Assembly: GCA_015345905.1 (NCBI GenBank) | Contig: JADDTR010000005.1 | Coordinates: 682,001-746,000, forward strand | Length of the DNA: 64,000 nucleotides | Source: Aotearoamyces nothofagi | Taxonomy: Eukaryota; Ascomycota; Leotiomycetes; Leotiales; Tympanidaceae | Direction of reading: 5' to 3' | In this document: piece by piece, positions 34,631-46,350 of the stretch | Position numbering within the stretch: the first letter of the stretch is position 1 | Layout of the letters: each line of letters opens with the position of its first letter | Notes under the pieces: model-generated | What the model saw: the letters and a program-made list of their open reading frames with translations, nothing else | The model's database searches: none | Told to the model about the DNA's origin: nothing | Program-made: the position numbers and the translations under genes

Positions 34631-35193
34631 GGTGTCGGGGGTTGATTGCAACCCTGATGCAATACCTCCGTGGCGAGAGGAATGAGAGTTGGGAGAGGAG
34701 AGTGGACGGTATTTAAAGAGGTGTGGAGAGACGCATTTGGCCTGGCGCACAGGCTAATAGTGTCTGTACATGTGAAAGTGTGGGGTATAAGCACGGGCTT
34801 TTTGCTTCGCGAGTTTGTACAGACGTCACAGAGTTCTACAACATTACAATGGCCCGCGTTGTTTGTCTCTCTACGTCCCGGATAGACAGTATCGTTGCGT
34901 TTGACAGCGTGAGAGTCTATTCCCGTCTCCATTGATAATGCTTCAATTTAATTCTTGTATCTGCGTCTAGGGAAATCGATCCCCCGACCGCCATTAGCTG
35001 TCGCTGTGTATACAGCAAACAGTAAAAGCTAAAAGCCCTTTAGTCCTTCCCTTCCGTCCAAGTCCTTTGGTCGGTCCAGACGTCCTGGGACACCGGCAAA
35101 CACTGAAATAGCAATAGGAGGCTGTGAAACTCTATTACTGTTGAATAGAATTCCCAGACACGGCGAACTAAGCTTGTAACGAGCTCCCTTACT
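34631..35193. promoter_or_regulatory. Divergent promoter region (membrane protein / TatD-like)
   Basis: 563 bp between outward-facing starts. Short AT-rich tracts but no confident core element. Confidence 0.4.
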
Positions 35194-36396
35194 ATGGCTC
35201 AAGATCAAGACCAAGATCGCAATGAGGAACTACATCCAACATCAGCACCGGGTGGCTTCCCCTGGAATCTAGGCGTCTTCGATGCTCACTGTCATCCCAC
35301 TGATACTATGAACATGATGGATTCTATCCCAATTATGAAGGCCCGAGCACTCGCTGTTATGGCCACGCGAGGCCAAGACCAATCGCTTGTTGATCAGGTC
35401 ACAGAAAAGTATGGTGTTAAATCAGCTCCCGCAAAAGATACTGAGCCATTAGATGGACATATTGTTCCCTGCTTTGGATGGCACCCATGGTTTGCCTCTC
35501 AAATATATGACGATACGCTTGATGAAGAAAAGTTGGGATATGACAATGAAAAAATCAAGATTAAGCATTACCAGACAGCATTAACCCCAATGCCAGAAGA
35601 CATGGATTTCATCAAGTCTCTTCCCCAACCACGATCCTTTTCCAACTTCATCACGGAGACAAGGGCACGCCTAGAGAAGTTTCCTCTGGCTCTTGTGGGA
35701 GAAATAGGCATAGATAAGTCCTTTCGTCTTCCAGCAGAATGGACAGCGGAACTTGAGGGATCCAGAGATAAAGACCTGACCCCAGGCGGAAGAGAAGGAC
35801 GACAGCTCACACCATATCGTGTAAACATGGACCACCAGAAAGCTATTCTTAAAGGACAACTCAATCTTGCGGGCGAGATGCAAAGAGCTGTTTCTGTGCA
35901 TGGCGTTGGGGCGCATGGGTTTCTTTTTGAGACTCTACAGGAATGTTGGAAAGGATATGAGAAAGATGTAGTTGGAAAGAGGAAGAAGAAACAGCTTCAG
36001 GGGCTTCCGGGCGTATGTGGAGAAGAAGGGCAAGGAAAACCAGAGTCTCAAACCGGAGGTCCTAGACCGTTTCCTCCTCGTATTTGCCTCCATTCATACT
36101 CTGGCCCTCCGGGGCTTCTCAAGCAGTACTTTCATCCCTCAGTCCCTGCAGATATCTTTTTCTCATTCTCATCAGCTATCAATTTATCGACTTCAGCTTC
36201 TGGAAAAGCGCTCGAAGTCATCGCGCTGGTCCCCAGTCATTCAATTCTTGTCGAGAGTGATCTCCACATCGCTGGCGGTGAGATGGATAGACAACTCGAA
36301 GAAATTTGTCGAAAGATCTGCAAGGTAAAGGGCTGGAATCTTGAGGAAGGTGTGAAACAGCTTGGAAGTAACTGGCATCGGTTTATATTCTCATGA
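35194..36396 (+). CDS. SCN1: TatD-family hydrolase, Cut9-interacting protein Scn1-like
   Basis: Single exon, 400 aa. The TatD metal site appears in FDAHCHPTD (HxH near residue 33), GWHPWF (about 97), LVGEIGID (about 172), [10 protein letters not shown] (about 236), LHSYSG (about 306) and ESDLH (about 355). This is the order seen in amidohydrolase-fold deoxyribonucleases. The insertion-rich fungal form with the [14 protein letters not shown] block matches S. pombe Scn1, which was found as a partner of the APC/C subunit Cut9. Enzymatic activity is inferred from intact metal ligands; whether it acts on DNA ends in this fungus is unknown. A Lys-rich loop ([10 protein letters not shown], about 261-270) is a possible nuclear localisation signal. 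Confidence 0.88.
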   Translation: MAQDQDQDRNEELHPTSAPGGFPWNLGVFDAHCHPTDTMNMMDSIPIMKARALAVMATRGQDQSLVDQVTEKYGVKSAPAKDTEPLDGHIVPCFGWHPWFASQIYDDTLDEEKLGYDNEKIKIKHYQTALTPMPEDMDFIKSLPQPRSFSNFITETRARLEKFPLALVGEIGIDKSFRLPAEWTAELEGSRDKDLTPGGREGRQLTPYRVNMDHQKAILKGQLNLAGEMQRAVSVHGVGAHGFLFETLQECWKGYEKDVVGKRKKKQLQGLPGVCGEEGQGKPESQTGGPRPFPPRICLHSYSGPPGLLKQYFHPSVPADIFFSFSSAINLSTSASGKALEVIALVPSHSILVESDLHIAGGEMDRQLEEICRKICKVKGWNLEEGVKQLGSNWHRFIFS

Positions 36397-37327
36397 GCCC
36401 GCGGGAATGGAAGGCCCTGACTCCACGCCACAGAATGGCGGCAATGCACTTATCTGTCTAATGTAGGTAAGGTGCTTTCATCTTAGTCTTGCTATCTAAT
36501 ATACCATTTGCTCTTCCTCTATGATGTCACAGACAGTTATAACTGTATCAGATGGCCATCATAGCTTCTGATCCACATGAATGCATGGCAATGGATACTT
36601 GGATAGGTGGAAAACTTCTCTGTTCATAGGGTTAGAATGATATTAAACTTCACATAAATTTCTACCTGCTATCAGTAGTGTGATCCATCAGCCACATGCG
36701 GGGGTACCAGAAAAGCGGAGACTGAGAGGATATTTCCCTGCGATTATTTCTCCTCTCATTACATCCGACTCCATCTCTTCACAAACACTCAACCAGCCCA
36801 GGAACCCAGTACCTCGTACTGAATACTGTCAAACTCCTATAAACTTGATGCACACCAAACATTATTACCGTATCGAAAAATCTGTAAGTGTCACCAGTCT
36901 GACTTCGCCGCCACCTGAAGCTTCCCATGCCTGTCAAAGAAACGTGTACACCCCCTTCATTGCCCCTTCATACTTGGCATACACATTGAGCTCCAGCGTC
37001 TTTAAGGGACCATTCTTCTAGTCCCAGTGGCCAAGAAGCTACACGTCATGTTCATAACAATTCCTAGTTCTGGTAACTTTACAGCCCTCGTTGCCGCCGT
37101 TGCCCCATTCACAGCTTTACAGCACTCATCGCTACTATTGCTCTATATAATAGCTAACACACTGTTTACAGATCCTTACCAAAATCCAAAGCTGCAAGTC
37201 CGAGCAAAGCAAATTTCATAATTCTGGTATGTCTACAACAGATGTTTTCTTTAAGTTACACAAGAATCTCTACCTCTTCTACCACTATATCGCAGTGACG
37301 ATGCGTGTAATGGCGGTGTGTATGCGT

Positions 37328-37399
37328 GACAGCGCGAAATGTAATGACAGCGTAAAACTGAATGGCGGCGCGAAATTGAATGACGATGTGGAATACCTT
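37328..37399. repeat. Minisatellite, 18-bp unit, 4 clear copies
   Basis: Four consecutive 18-bp units of consensus GACRGCGYGAAAYTGAAT, with more degenerate units (15-22 bp) continuing to about 37480. Confidence 0.8.
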
Positions 37400-37810
37400 A
37401 TATGGTGGTGCGAGACAAAATGACGCTGTTGGATATATGATGGCACGAAACAGAATGGCGCTGTGAAATATATGACAATGCAGCAAAGTGGATCGAAAGA
37501 AAAGTCTGCATGAGCCTTTCAGTCGGATTCAAGTATCCCGCTTGCAGATGTGCCATAGAAATGGCAACTATCCCTCTTTTCTTTCAAGTTCATTATACTA
37601 TATCCATGACAGGTTGCCAGTGTGGATTCAGGTTCGGTGTGCCTTTCTAGGCCTTCTATAAGAATTTCCTTGAGCGTATAAAAGTCTTGCAAGTGTTGAG
37701 ACATATCTTGCCATTGCAACACCAGCTACTTGTCCTAGAACAGTTGCCTGGATATTTCTCTATCTGGATATATAAGATTGGATCAAAATCCGCTTTCATT
37801 TGGCAAATGG

Positions 37811-38132
37811 AGTAGTGAATCTTATGCTCAGCCATTCAACATTTAGAATGTCTCTCCTTTGTCTTCCCTCTTTCTTAAAATACAACTATGAACAACATCC
37901 TTCATCCACATGAAGCACCAAGAACCGGAACGGTTACCCGGATGTTTCCGTACTTGGACGTATGATAGTGAATTACAATACGCTTTCCTTCGGCTTATGG
38001 GCTAGCGTGCGCTTACTCTCGGCTATTCGGTGTATAAAGCGTCTCTCCTGCGTCTTCTCTCTTTCTTAGAATTCAACTATCAACAACATCCTTCATCTGC
38101 ACCCAGCACCCAGCACCCAGCACCAAGAACCC
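37811..38132. repeat. Imperfect tandem duplication of about 100 bp
   Basis: The segment ending CAACATCCTTCATC near 37905 recurs ending at 38098, sharing CTCTTTCTTARAATWCAACTAT and the later CACCAAGAACC. Copy 2 has gained a short (CAGCACC)n run at about 38104-38122. Confidence 0.75.
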
Positions 38133-38302
38133 GATCGCCATCAAGTGTCAATCAAAGCACTCGACTGACCAGGCATTTAATAGTCAAAGACAGAATTTAA
38201 ATCTTCTTCCGAAGTTCAGCGTTTATATTTGAACGTTGGTAAGTTAGGCAGCTACTTTATATTTCGATTTTGAACAATGTTACCCAAGATCTCGATGCCC
38301 TT

Positions 38303-38490
38303 GGATACTCTCTTTTCCGATCTATTCAATTTTATAGGCTTTTGTATTATAGCAAATATCTCGCCGTCACTTAGTTGACCGTCACCTTGCATATTCTACA
38401 TTCTGTATACTTTCTTTGCCGATCTATGATTTTTGTGGGTTCTTGGATTATACCAAATAGCTCACCGTCACTTGGTTCACTGTCACATGG
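38303..38490. repeat. Second imperfect tandem duplication of about 85 bp
   Basis: CCGATCTATTCAATTTTATA at 38317 and CCGATCTATGATTTTTGTGG at 38419 begin matching segments. Each continues through GGATTATACCAAATA-like sequence into the first CACCGTCACTTGG-like units. Confidence 0.75.
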
Positions 38491-38655
38491 TTCACCGTCA
38501 CTTAGTTTGCTGTTGCTTTGTTGATCGTCACCTTGCTTTGCTGTCATTTGGTTCGCCGCCACTTGATTGACCGTCACCTTGTTTTGCTGCCACTTTGTTT
38601 TGCTGCCACTTTGTTATGCCGCCACTTAGTTCACCGTCACATGGTTCACCGTCAA
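38459..38655. repeat. Minisatellite, 15-bp unit near TTCACCGTCACTTGG
   Basis: About thirteen diverged 15-bp copies; scattered units also occur at 38360-38390. Being a multiple of three, it stays open on the minus strand and encodes five-residue SDGEP-like repeats (38371-38577), which I take as a by-product. Confidence 0.85.
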
Positions 38656-39382
38656 TTGCAAATATTAAAGGAAGCTATCCTATCTACCTATACACTTCCA
38701 TGTCCTCGACATGCCATTCCATCCATTAGGCTCTCATAATTACCTCCAATAATTACCTCCAATCGATGGAGGCGATTTAAATATGTTTTCAATACTATCA
38801 TGGAACAATGCTCAAGCTCTAAAGATGTGCTTCAATGATAGTAGTAGTGCTGCTACCTTTGATGCTACATCCGGCTTCTTGCAAGCTGCCTTTCTATTTC
38901 TATTTACCACCTTAAAGATGCAAGTCGCTTGTTATATTCACCCTCAAGAAACCTCATTCTCGTGGTTGCAGGTCATTCGCCGATTGGTTACTTGCCGTGG
39001 CTACAGATTTTGGTGCCATTTGCTTTCTTGTTGTTGAAACATCTCCAGTTGCCCTGTTTACTATACCCTCGAGCTTTCTTGATGCTTAGACCTCTGCCTC
39101 TGGTGCTACTCTATTGTATCTCTGTTATTATGCCTCCAGTTATTGCCCAGCTTAAAAAAAGCTCATTTGCCGCCTCTGGGATTGTTGTCATCACCAATCC
39201 TTAATTGCCAGTTGGTTTGTAGTCATCGTTGATGCTAATGCCTTATCGATTCATTCCACTCTATTGTTCCTTGCCCTCGTATTCTAGTCGACCCTTTTCA
39301 ATCATATTTTGGAATCAAACAATTGAACCCATCCTTATTAACTTTGTGTTCGGCAAACATCAAGCTAATATGAATTCAGATT

Positions 39383-40599
39383 ATGTCTCGGTCACCGAGA
39401 AACACCGACCATGAGGGTTATAGCCAAGAAGGAGCGGCGGCCTTTGAGGAGCAGCCCTCGCCACTAAGAGAAAGGCAAGAGCATGCCTACGACCGTATCT
39501 CGGAGTCAGGAACCGAATTTGGTTAGTTAACAATCATGCTCAACTTCAGCCAATTATACTGATATCACTTCTAGACCATGGCATTCCTCGGGAAGAAGAA
39601 TATGGCCCTGAAGGCCGTTATTATGGCAATAGTACGTTGCCATTACCGTCACTATTCCTGGGTTAGGGGTCTTGCCTTTAGTATACTGACTTTATTATAG
39701 GATACCATGGGCATGGCTTCGGTTCTAGCAATAGAACAACGTATGAAGAGCCTAGCTATGGGCAGATGATGGTTCCATATTCTCCAGGTGCTGGTCCTTT
39801 GGGACATGGAAGATCGGGCGACCAGTTTGGCTCGGAGGGACTACACCGTGAAACCGATGGCCAAGATACTCAACGGGGTTCTACATACTATGAACCAGAG
39901 GATGAGGACGGTGGATCAATAGCATACAGCAATATGGCAGAAGACAATTTCGCGCCTGGTCCCAGCGAAGTATCTACACCTGACATGGGGCAATCTAGCA
40001 CCATGCCGCTGCGACATCCCGCTACTCGCCCTGCCCGAAGCGGATTCCTTATCCCAGAGGGGAACAGACGCCACTCGAGGTACTCGGGCTACCCAGTGCC
40101 TACATCTGGAATAAACAAGAAGAGCCAAACAGATTCGGGTGTTGCTGAAGCCGCGAGGCTGAAGCATGGCTTAAGCCGTCACGGTGAAGAATCGTTAGGC
40201 AAACGTGCTTCTGGCGCGAATGACCCCGAGAACCTCTTAATAGTCAACTGGTTTGAGAATGAGGGTCTTAGATGGAGCGCCATCGCTGATAGATTGAATG
40301 AACTGCGGGTCGACACTGGCCGTACGCCAAATTTCACTGGCAATTCCGTGCATAACCGATACAATCGAAACGCGCCGTTGCTCTTTGCTGCCGAAGGCAA
40401 GCAATGGACGCCGATCAGGGACCGAAAGAAGGGTGCAACACCAAGCACCATGTGGAACCAGGATTTGGACCGGGCTTTGATTATCGCCACCAAGGAGGTG
40501 GAGGCGTCCAAGTGGAAACAGGTCGCTCAGATGTTCAATGAGCGCACCGGTGAGGATATTACAGCGCTAGCCGCTGCCTACCGGTTCAAATTGATATAA
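39383..40599 (+). CDS. Myb/SANT-like domain protein, function unknown
   Basis: Three exons: 39383-39521, 39575-39631 and 39701-40599 (364 aa). The first 230 residues are low-complexity, rich in Gly, Ser, Tyr, Glu and Arg. The C-terminal 130 residues fold plausibly as two helix-turn-helix units. The first contains NLLIVNWFENEGLRWSAIAD and NFTGNSVHNRYNRNA. The second contains WNQDLDRALIIATKEVEASK, then WKQVAQMFNERTGEDITALA. The spacing of tryptophans and the R(Y/F) ending resemble Myb/SANT repeats, which suggests DNA or chromatin binding. There is no clear nuclear localisation signal beyond scattered basic residues. Both splices preserve phase 1. Function and targets are unknown. Confidence 0.75.
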
Positions 40600-41238
40600 G
40601 CCATAGAATCGTGGATTAGTCGAGTTGTCACTAGGCCTCTTAACAACTAGGTGTGGAATTCAGGAAGGATCCGCATAGATGGAGCTGAAGGCTCAACACG
40701 GTTCTAGTTGATGAAGCCGCAAGGCAATTAATATGGTATAGATGATGGATAGAATGGTCAAGCGAGACATCTCAGATGGTAGCATGGATTTTAAAGATTT
40801 CGCTTTTTTTTGCTTTATTGTTTTCCTGTTTTTCTGAATTGGGTACAGGTTCACGATACCCCGAGGCACATTTCCTTGGATCCCCTTTCTGATTTTCTGT
40901 TTCTGTGCCATCAGTCGGCATGCATGTATCCTGCAAGGAAGATAGTTGAGCGTTCGCGTCTGCAAAGACAGTACTTGAGATGGCTTAGATAGTTACACCA
41001 GCAATTGAGCGCTGGGAGCAAATCATATACAGACATGAAACCATTAGTTGGACATTGGTATGAAGATGCTGTGATATCTAGATCCTTTATGATATCCTGT
41101 CAATAAACACGGGTAAAGGACTCCGAACGGCTCTCTCGAGTTCAATTACTAGCTTAGATCGGAGTATACTGCAGAGCTTTGTCTATCTAGGTCTACTAAT
41201 TCATCACCAGATTTACTCTACACCCGACAGACAAGAGC
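40600..41238. other. Convergent 3' spacer
   Basis: 639 bp between the tails of the Myb-like and amidase genes. Contains a T-rich run (40802-40830). Nothing else supported. Confidence 0.5.
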
Positions 41239-43038
41239 TCAATCAATTCCCAAGAGCTGATAAGTTCCCACCCCGCATTTCATCAACGCCTGTTCTATCC
41301 TCTCCATGACAGCCAAAATCTTCTCCTCCTCAAGTCTCTGTCCGACAACCTGCACGGCGACCGGCAAGCCATGCATGGCATCCGCGTCGTAGAATTCGAG
41401 GCCACCAACTGCAATGCCGTTCAGGCCGCGTCTGAGCTCGTTGAATGGGATGGGGAATTGGTCTTTCGTTCGATCTACGTGCGTAATGGGCAGGATGCCT
41501 GTGGTATAATCAAGCTGCAGCGCCACCATTAGCTAGTGTTTTAGATTTGTTGAGGGAGATTAGCATATACGATGTTCCAGAGAAATGTATAGCCGCAGCT
41601 GGCAATGGCGTCATGTGACGCTCCATGCGGAAAAGCAGGCGTGGCATTGGGCGGAGTGATGATGAAGTCTAATTTGGCTTCTTGCTGCCACCAATCATGC
41701 CAAGAGGCTTTGTAAGCTTCTCTCTTTGAGGCCAGCTTCCACTGCTCGACGCCGGTTTTCTCATTCCAGTTCTGTAGTAGATCGGCCCACATGGAGTCTT
41801 TCCTTACATACTTAAGCCAGAGATAGTAGACGTATTTGACAGGTTTTGGAAGTTTCATGTAGAATGCCATTTGGGAAACTCCGGGGTCGTTGCATTCGCC
41901 AGTGCGGAAGAAGGAGAGGACAGTTTTCATGCCGTCCCAGTTTAGGAGCTGTGATCCGAGTTTCAGAGCCTCGAACGGTGACGGTGGATGGCATTCAGAG
42001 GTTGAGATTTCAATTATCTCATGCCCTTCTGATCGTAAAGCTTCAGCAACGTCGTTAAGTGCGCGAGCGCAGGCTGGAGAAGGGTCAACTACACCGTCAG
42101 TTCGCATCACGCCAACTCTAAAGACTTTCTTATCCTTAACAGCTTCAGCGTGCTGCTGTCTCCATGGCATTGGGTGTACGCTATGATCATATTCCCAAGG
42201 TTTCATAGAGATCATGCTTTTTGTGAAATAGGTCAAATCACCCAACGTGCGTGCCATTGGACTGAAGACTGCAGGAACACCTTCCTGTCCTCCCATACTC
42301 GTAACCATCCCGAATTTAGGCCACCTGCCAGTCGAACACTTGAGTGAATAAACGCCTGAGAAATGTGCTGGAATTCTAGTAGACCCTGCAACATCAGATC
42401 CGATACCTATTCGCCCACCTCCAGCAGCTAGCAGAGCTCCTTCCCCACCAGTAGAGCCACCAGGAGAAAATTTCGAGTTATGAGGGTTTGTAGTGCGTCC
42501 CCAGACATCTGTTGTACATTCAAATGACAGCATGGTGACTGGTAAGGCTGTTTTGACGTACGGAATTGCGCCTGCATCTTTTAAGATCCGTACCATTGTT
42601 CCATCTGTGGGTTTCTTATTTCCAACATTAGATGAATACCCGACCGTCGTATCAAAACCTCCCACGGCAATTGAGTCTTTCAGAGAGACGGGAATGCCAG
42701 CAAGGGGCCCGTTACGGTTAATTCCTGATTTTGCCCATTCTTCTGCTGTAGAGATCATAACTTCTGTGACACAATTTGTTTTCTCATGCGCTTTTATGGC
42801 TACCTTTCCATATGATTGTAGGATATCGAGCGGCTGGATTATATGTTTATGTACATCTTGAACAAGTTCTTCGATTGGCTTGTTCAGAATTACTCGATCA
42901 GTTTCATTTACAGGAGATAGGTACGCAGGTGGGAGATTCGCAATGCGTTCAGCTCGTTCATCCTGTTTGAGCCGGCTTAAGATTGTTAGTCTTGCTCCGA
43001 ATAAACGCGGGGGATCTGCCTCACCAATCTCGCCGATG
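41239..43038 (-). CDS. Amidase (amidase-signature family), 5' exon unresolved
   Basis: Two clear exons, 43038-41571 and 41514-41239, give about 581 residues. The intron 41570-41515 joins CGYTFLWNI to LDYTTGILPITHVDR, the family junction. The catalytic Ser-cisSer-Lys triad is visible: Lys in GIPVSLKDS, cis-Ser in FSPGGSTGGEGALLAAGG, nucleophile Ser in GSDVAGSTRIPAH. The upstream part, ADPPRLFGARLTILSRLKQD then NLPPAYLSPVNETDRVI, matches the N-terminal region of fungal acetamidase-like enzymes. The frame begins after a CAG acceptor at 43040-43039; the initiator exon, which must end in phase 2, was not found with confidence. By family it hydrolyses small amides to acid and ammonia for nitrogen supply. 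Confidence 0.87.
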
Positions 43039-44203
43039 CTGGAAATAGTCCAGTAAGTAAACCATGCTTAAGAATGCAGGTACGAGAGAGATACAGCGGA
43101 AGAGATCGGACGTAATGGAGTAACAACTACATGGAAGCGCAACAGGGAGAAAGACTCGAAGGCCATACAACGAAGCACGGTGGCATGCAATACAATGCAG
43201 CATCTCGGGTCTCCGATAGATGCTACCGCAGCAAGCAGCAAGCAGCAACCTTGGGTGGCCGATCAGATACCAGACGCGGTTATCGCTATGCTCTCCGCCG
43301 CATCCACCCATGCCAGGGCACGGCTAAGGCGAAGGCGCCCGACGGGCAACTTGATACGCATCCTCTGGAGATATACCTCTGGAGATATACCTCTGGAGAT
43401 ATACCACAGGAAGCGTCATGATTTGCGTTCGGGATTGAGCAAGTGCCCATTGGTGCCCTAAAACGCTGTCATATGTACGGTAAGGTATGTCGTATGTCTG
43501 TCATCATGCTATCTCGGCGAAAGGCCCGAATGAAGATATCAACAAACCTTGAGCTGCAGGCCTGGTGTCCGATCGACGGATTGATCAAGCAATATCGAGC
43601 CGACTTCCCCTGTCGCTGCTGCTTGCTCGGATCGACATGCCACTCTTGAAAGAGTATAGGACATACTGCATTGTAGCAGGATGCCAGATAAGGAGGAAAT
43701 GCCCTTGCCGGAGGTCCTAGAGACAGCGATAAGTAGGTGGGCACGGTATATTGCACTCAATAATGAGGCGTAACAGAAGCCAGTGCGTCTAATAAATCAA
43801 GTAGAGAAGAGTAGAGGAAAGGAAAGAGAAGAAGAAAAAACTGTAGATAGCAGTCGCCGTTTACAGTAGTATCTCGGAGAGGACGCCGAACGACGCCGCA
43901 TCTCTGGCTCAGAGATAGGCAGGGTATAGCCGATAACGATAACCATAAATATGCTGTAACAACGTTGGCTATCTGCATCATCGGCCAACGACAACCAATC
44001 CTCACTCTTGTTCATGCTGCCTTTATCTTCGCCCGGTGCGATGAGGTAAGTCAAGTCAATCTCTCCCTCTCGCCCTCGTGTTCCTTGACGGTTGAAAAAC
44101 AATAAGTATCTTGATCGTTCCCAGGCTAAGTTGCATCTTTCAATCCCCCATTGCATTGTCCATCCCGCTACCCACTAATTCCCCAGTGACAACGTTGTTC
44201 ATC
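43039..44203. other. Spacer between amidase 5' end and Dal5-like gene
   Basis: 1.2 kb. It should contain the missing first exon and promoter of the amidase and the promoter of the Dal5-like transporter. One tandem repeat is listed separately. No clear TATA box. Confidence 0.4.
43362..43403. repeat. Tandem repeat, 14-bp unit CCTCTGGAGATATA, 3 copies
   Basis: Three perfect consecutive copies, about 325 bp upstream of the amidase's first recognised exon. Confidence 0.92.
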
Positions 44204-45913
44204 ATGGCCGACTCCAATGAGAAAATCGAGAAACACGAACCAGCTCCCTCAATTGCCGGGGAACATGCTCCAGAGGTGGTGAAGAGTGGTAACGTTCGGG
44301 ATATCGGCGCTGAACTATTCCTGGAGATTGGGCATTACTCACCCGAAGAGCTCGAGGCCGAATCAAACAAGGTTCTGCGTTTGATTGATTGGAATATTAT
44401 GCCTATTATCTGTATCACGTATACCATCCAATTCCTCGACAAGCTGTCCCTCAATTATGCCTCTGCCTATTCCCTGAAAACGGATTTGGATCTTTCCGGA
44501 GATCGATATTCTTGGGTTGGTGAGTCTGCCCTCTTTCCGAGTTGCTTTAGCTATTGTCTAGTTGCAAAGGAGTCACGGACCGTGTTCTCCCAGAAAATGA
44601 CGAGACTTGCTGTTTTTGACAGCCTGCCTAGACTACGTCATTGAGATTCTTTCTACGGACACAAGTGCTGACCATTCCCAGCCGCAGTTTTCAATTTCGG
44701 ATACCTCTTCTGGGCACTCCCTGCGAACCTTTTAATCCAACGCCTTCCTGTCGGCAAATATACAGGTACTCTGATCTTGTTCTGGGCAATCATCCTCATC
44801 TGTCATATCTGGGCCAAGAACTACGCTGGAATTCTTGTCCTTCGCTTTATCCTTGGCATGTTTGAAGCCGGCATTTCTCCTGCCATCATGACAATCGTTT
44901 CCATGTTCTATACCAGAAAAGAGCAGCCACTTCGCATGGCTATCTTCTTGGCCTTCAACGGAATGGCCACGATGGTTGGTGCGCTTCTAGGATTCGGTCT
45001 AGGTCATTCGACGAATACCTCACTAAAGCCGTGGAAACTGATCTTCCTTGTTATCGGAGTCATCAATGCAGCTTGGGCGCCTTTTTTCTTGTGGTTTGTT
45101 CCTGATTCTCCATCAAACGCTAGATTCCTGAACCACAAACAAAAAGTCATTGCCGTTCACCGGATCTCGTCAAACATGATTGGTGTCAAAACGAAACAAT
45201 TCAAGGGCTATCAAGCATTGGAGGCTCTCCTCGATTTGAAAGTCATTGGCATTGCTTTGATCGGACTTGCTTGCGGTGTTATCAATGGTGGTGTTTCAAA
45301 CTTTGCCTCTGCTCTAATCGTAGGCTATGGATTCTCTGGTATCAATGCGACTCTGTTACAGCTTCCAACGGGCGCATTCGAGTTCTTTCTCGTGCCAGTC
45401 TGCGGGCTTGTTGCCAGTCGGTGGAAGAACATGCGTTGTATCGTGTTCATAATCATCTGTCTACCTCCTTTCGGCGGTCTTCTCGGAATCAGACTTACAT
45501 CTCTGGACCATCAATGGACCTTAGTTGGCTGTACTTGGTTACAATTCTTAATAGGCGCACCTGTTATCATGGCGTGGAACCTCCTCACCACAAATATTGC
45601 TGGCCATACCAAACGATCATTTGCAAACGGAATGTGGTTCATGTTGTACGCTTCCGGGAATATAGCTGGAGCCTTCATCTTCATCGCGAAGGATGCTCCA
45701 CGATACTTCTCGGCTCTGTACGGTCTTCTGGTTTGCTACGCCGGACTGATTCTCCTCGGAGCTTTCTTATACGCTTATATGTCTTGGGAAAATAAGCGTC
45801 GTGATAAACTTGCTGGTGGTCCCGAGTCGCTGGCTGCACAGGCGGACGGTATTGCTGGAGGTTTCATGGATCAAACTGATAAGGAATCTCTACATTTTAG
45901 ATATGGTCTATAG
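44204..45913 (+). CDS. Dal5-like MFS transporter (anion:cation symporter family)
   Basis: Two exons, 44204-44519 and 44682-45913, 515 aa. The ATG at 44204 (MADSNEKIEKHEPAPS) is preferred because the frame upstream lacks an ATG. A hydrophilic N-terminus precedes LRLIDWNIMPIICITYTIQF and LDKLSLNYASAYSLKTDL, the classic entry of the allantoate-permease family. Intron 1 (162 bp) joins YSWV to AAVFNFGYLFWALPANLLIQ. The loop after helix 2 has RLPVGKYTG and helix 4 has RFILGMFEAGISPAIMTIVS. Twelve membrane segments in all. Family members import allantoate, nicotinate, pantothenate, vitamins or other organic anions; the substrate here cannot be read from sequence. Its position next to the amidase would fit nitrogen scavenging, but that is only an inference from adjacency. 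Confidence 0.9.
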
Positions 45914-46350
45914 ATTATCAGGCCGCTGTGGAATAGAGATGTGCTATGTACTTATTATTCCATGACACATAAAAAACCTCTTCCTTCTATAAGACTATAA
46001 ACAAGACATCAGAAATCAAGAATCGTTGAAATGTTTATTTATTCAATATATTTAATTCCAGGTGATAATAATTTCAAAGGAAAGTATATCTACAGGCGAC
46101 AGCCTTCAATCAATATAACACGAAATCATGAAATTCTCGATATCTAAATACAGGAAGAGTGCGAATCCTACAATGTTCTACATCATAGAACAAAGCCTGC
46201 GTGAAATAGTTGGTGGTATCTTAAGATTATCCTAGTGGAAGCTATAACAGCGGGCCGACCCGTGTCTCGAATGCACGGCCTTTACTTTAAATTCCAAGAT
46301 CTAGAGATAAACTTAGATTCAGCATCATCCGCTCCAACACCACCTTCACA
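45914..46350. other. Intergenic region upstream of RRN11
   Basis: 437 bp; AT-rich 3' UTR of the transporter followed by the short RRN11 promoter. No confident element. Confidence 0.45.

Larger units (their letters stand above)
36397..39382. other. 3-kb AT-rich spacer with minisatellites
   Basis: No gene supported. Open frames such as 38783-39037 and 38929-39204 (plus) are short and look like chance. Repeats dominate: an 18-bp array at 37328-37399, a duplicated ~100-bp segment at 37811-37930 and 38000-38132, a duplicated ~85-bp segment at 38303-38392 and 38405-38490, and a 15-bp array at 38459-38655. Confidence 0.6.

Noticed and set aside
34631-34750. N-terminal extension of the membrane protein to 34750
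   Set aside because: The extended frame begins with GTG; the only ATG is at 34630, right before the hydrophobic segment.
38371-38577. Minus-strand frame with SDGEP-type five-residue repeats
   Set aside because: By-product of the 15-bp minisatellite; no start context, splice partner or conserved flank.
41515-41570. A shorter 38-bp amidase intron ending at 41533
   Set aside because: Unusually short and inserts LMVALQ before LDYTTG; the 56-bp alternative gives the family junction WNI-LDYTTG.
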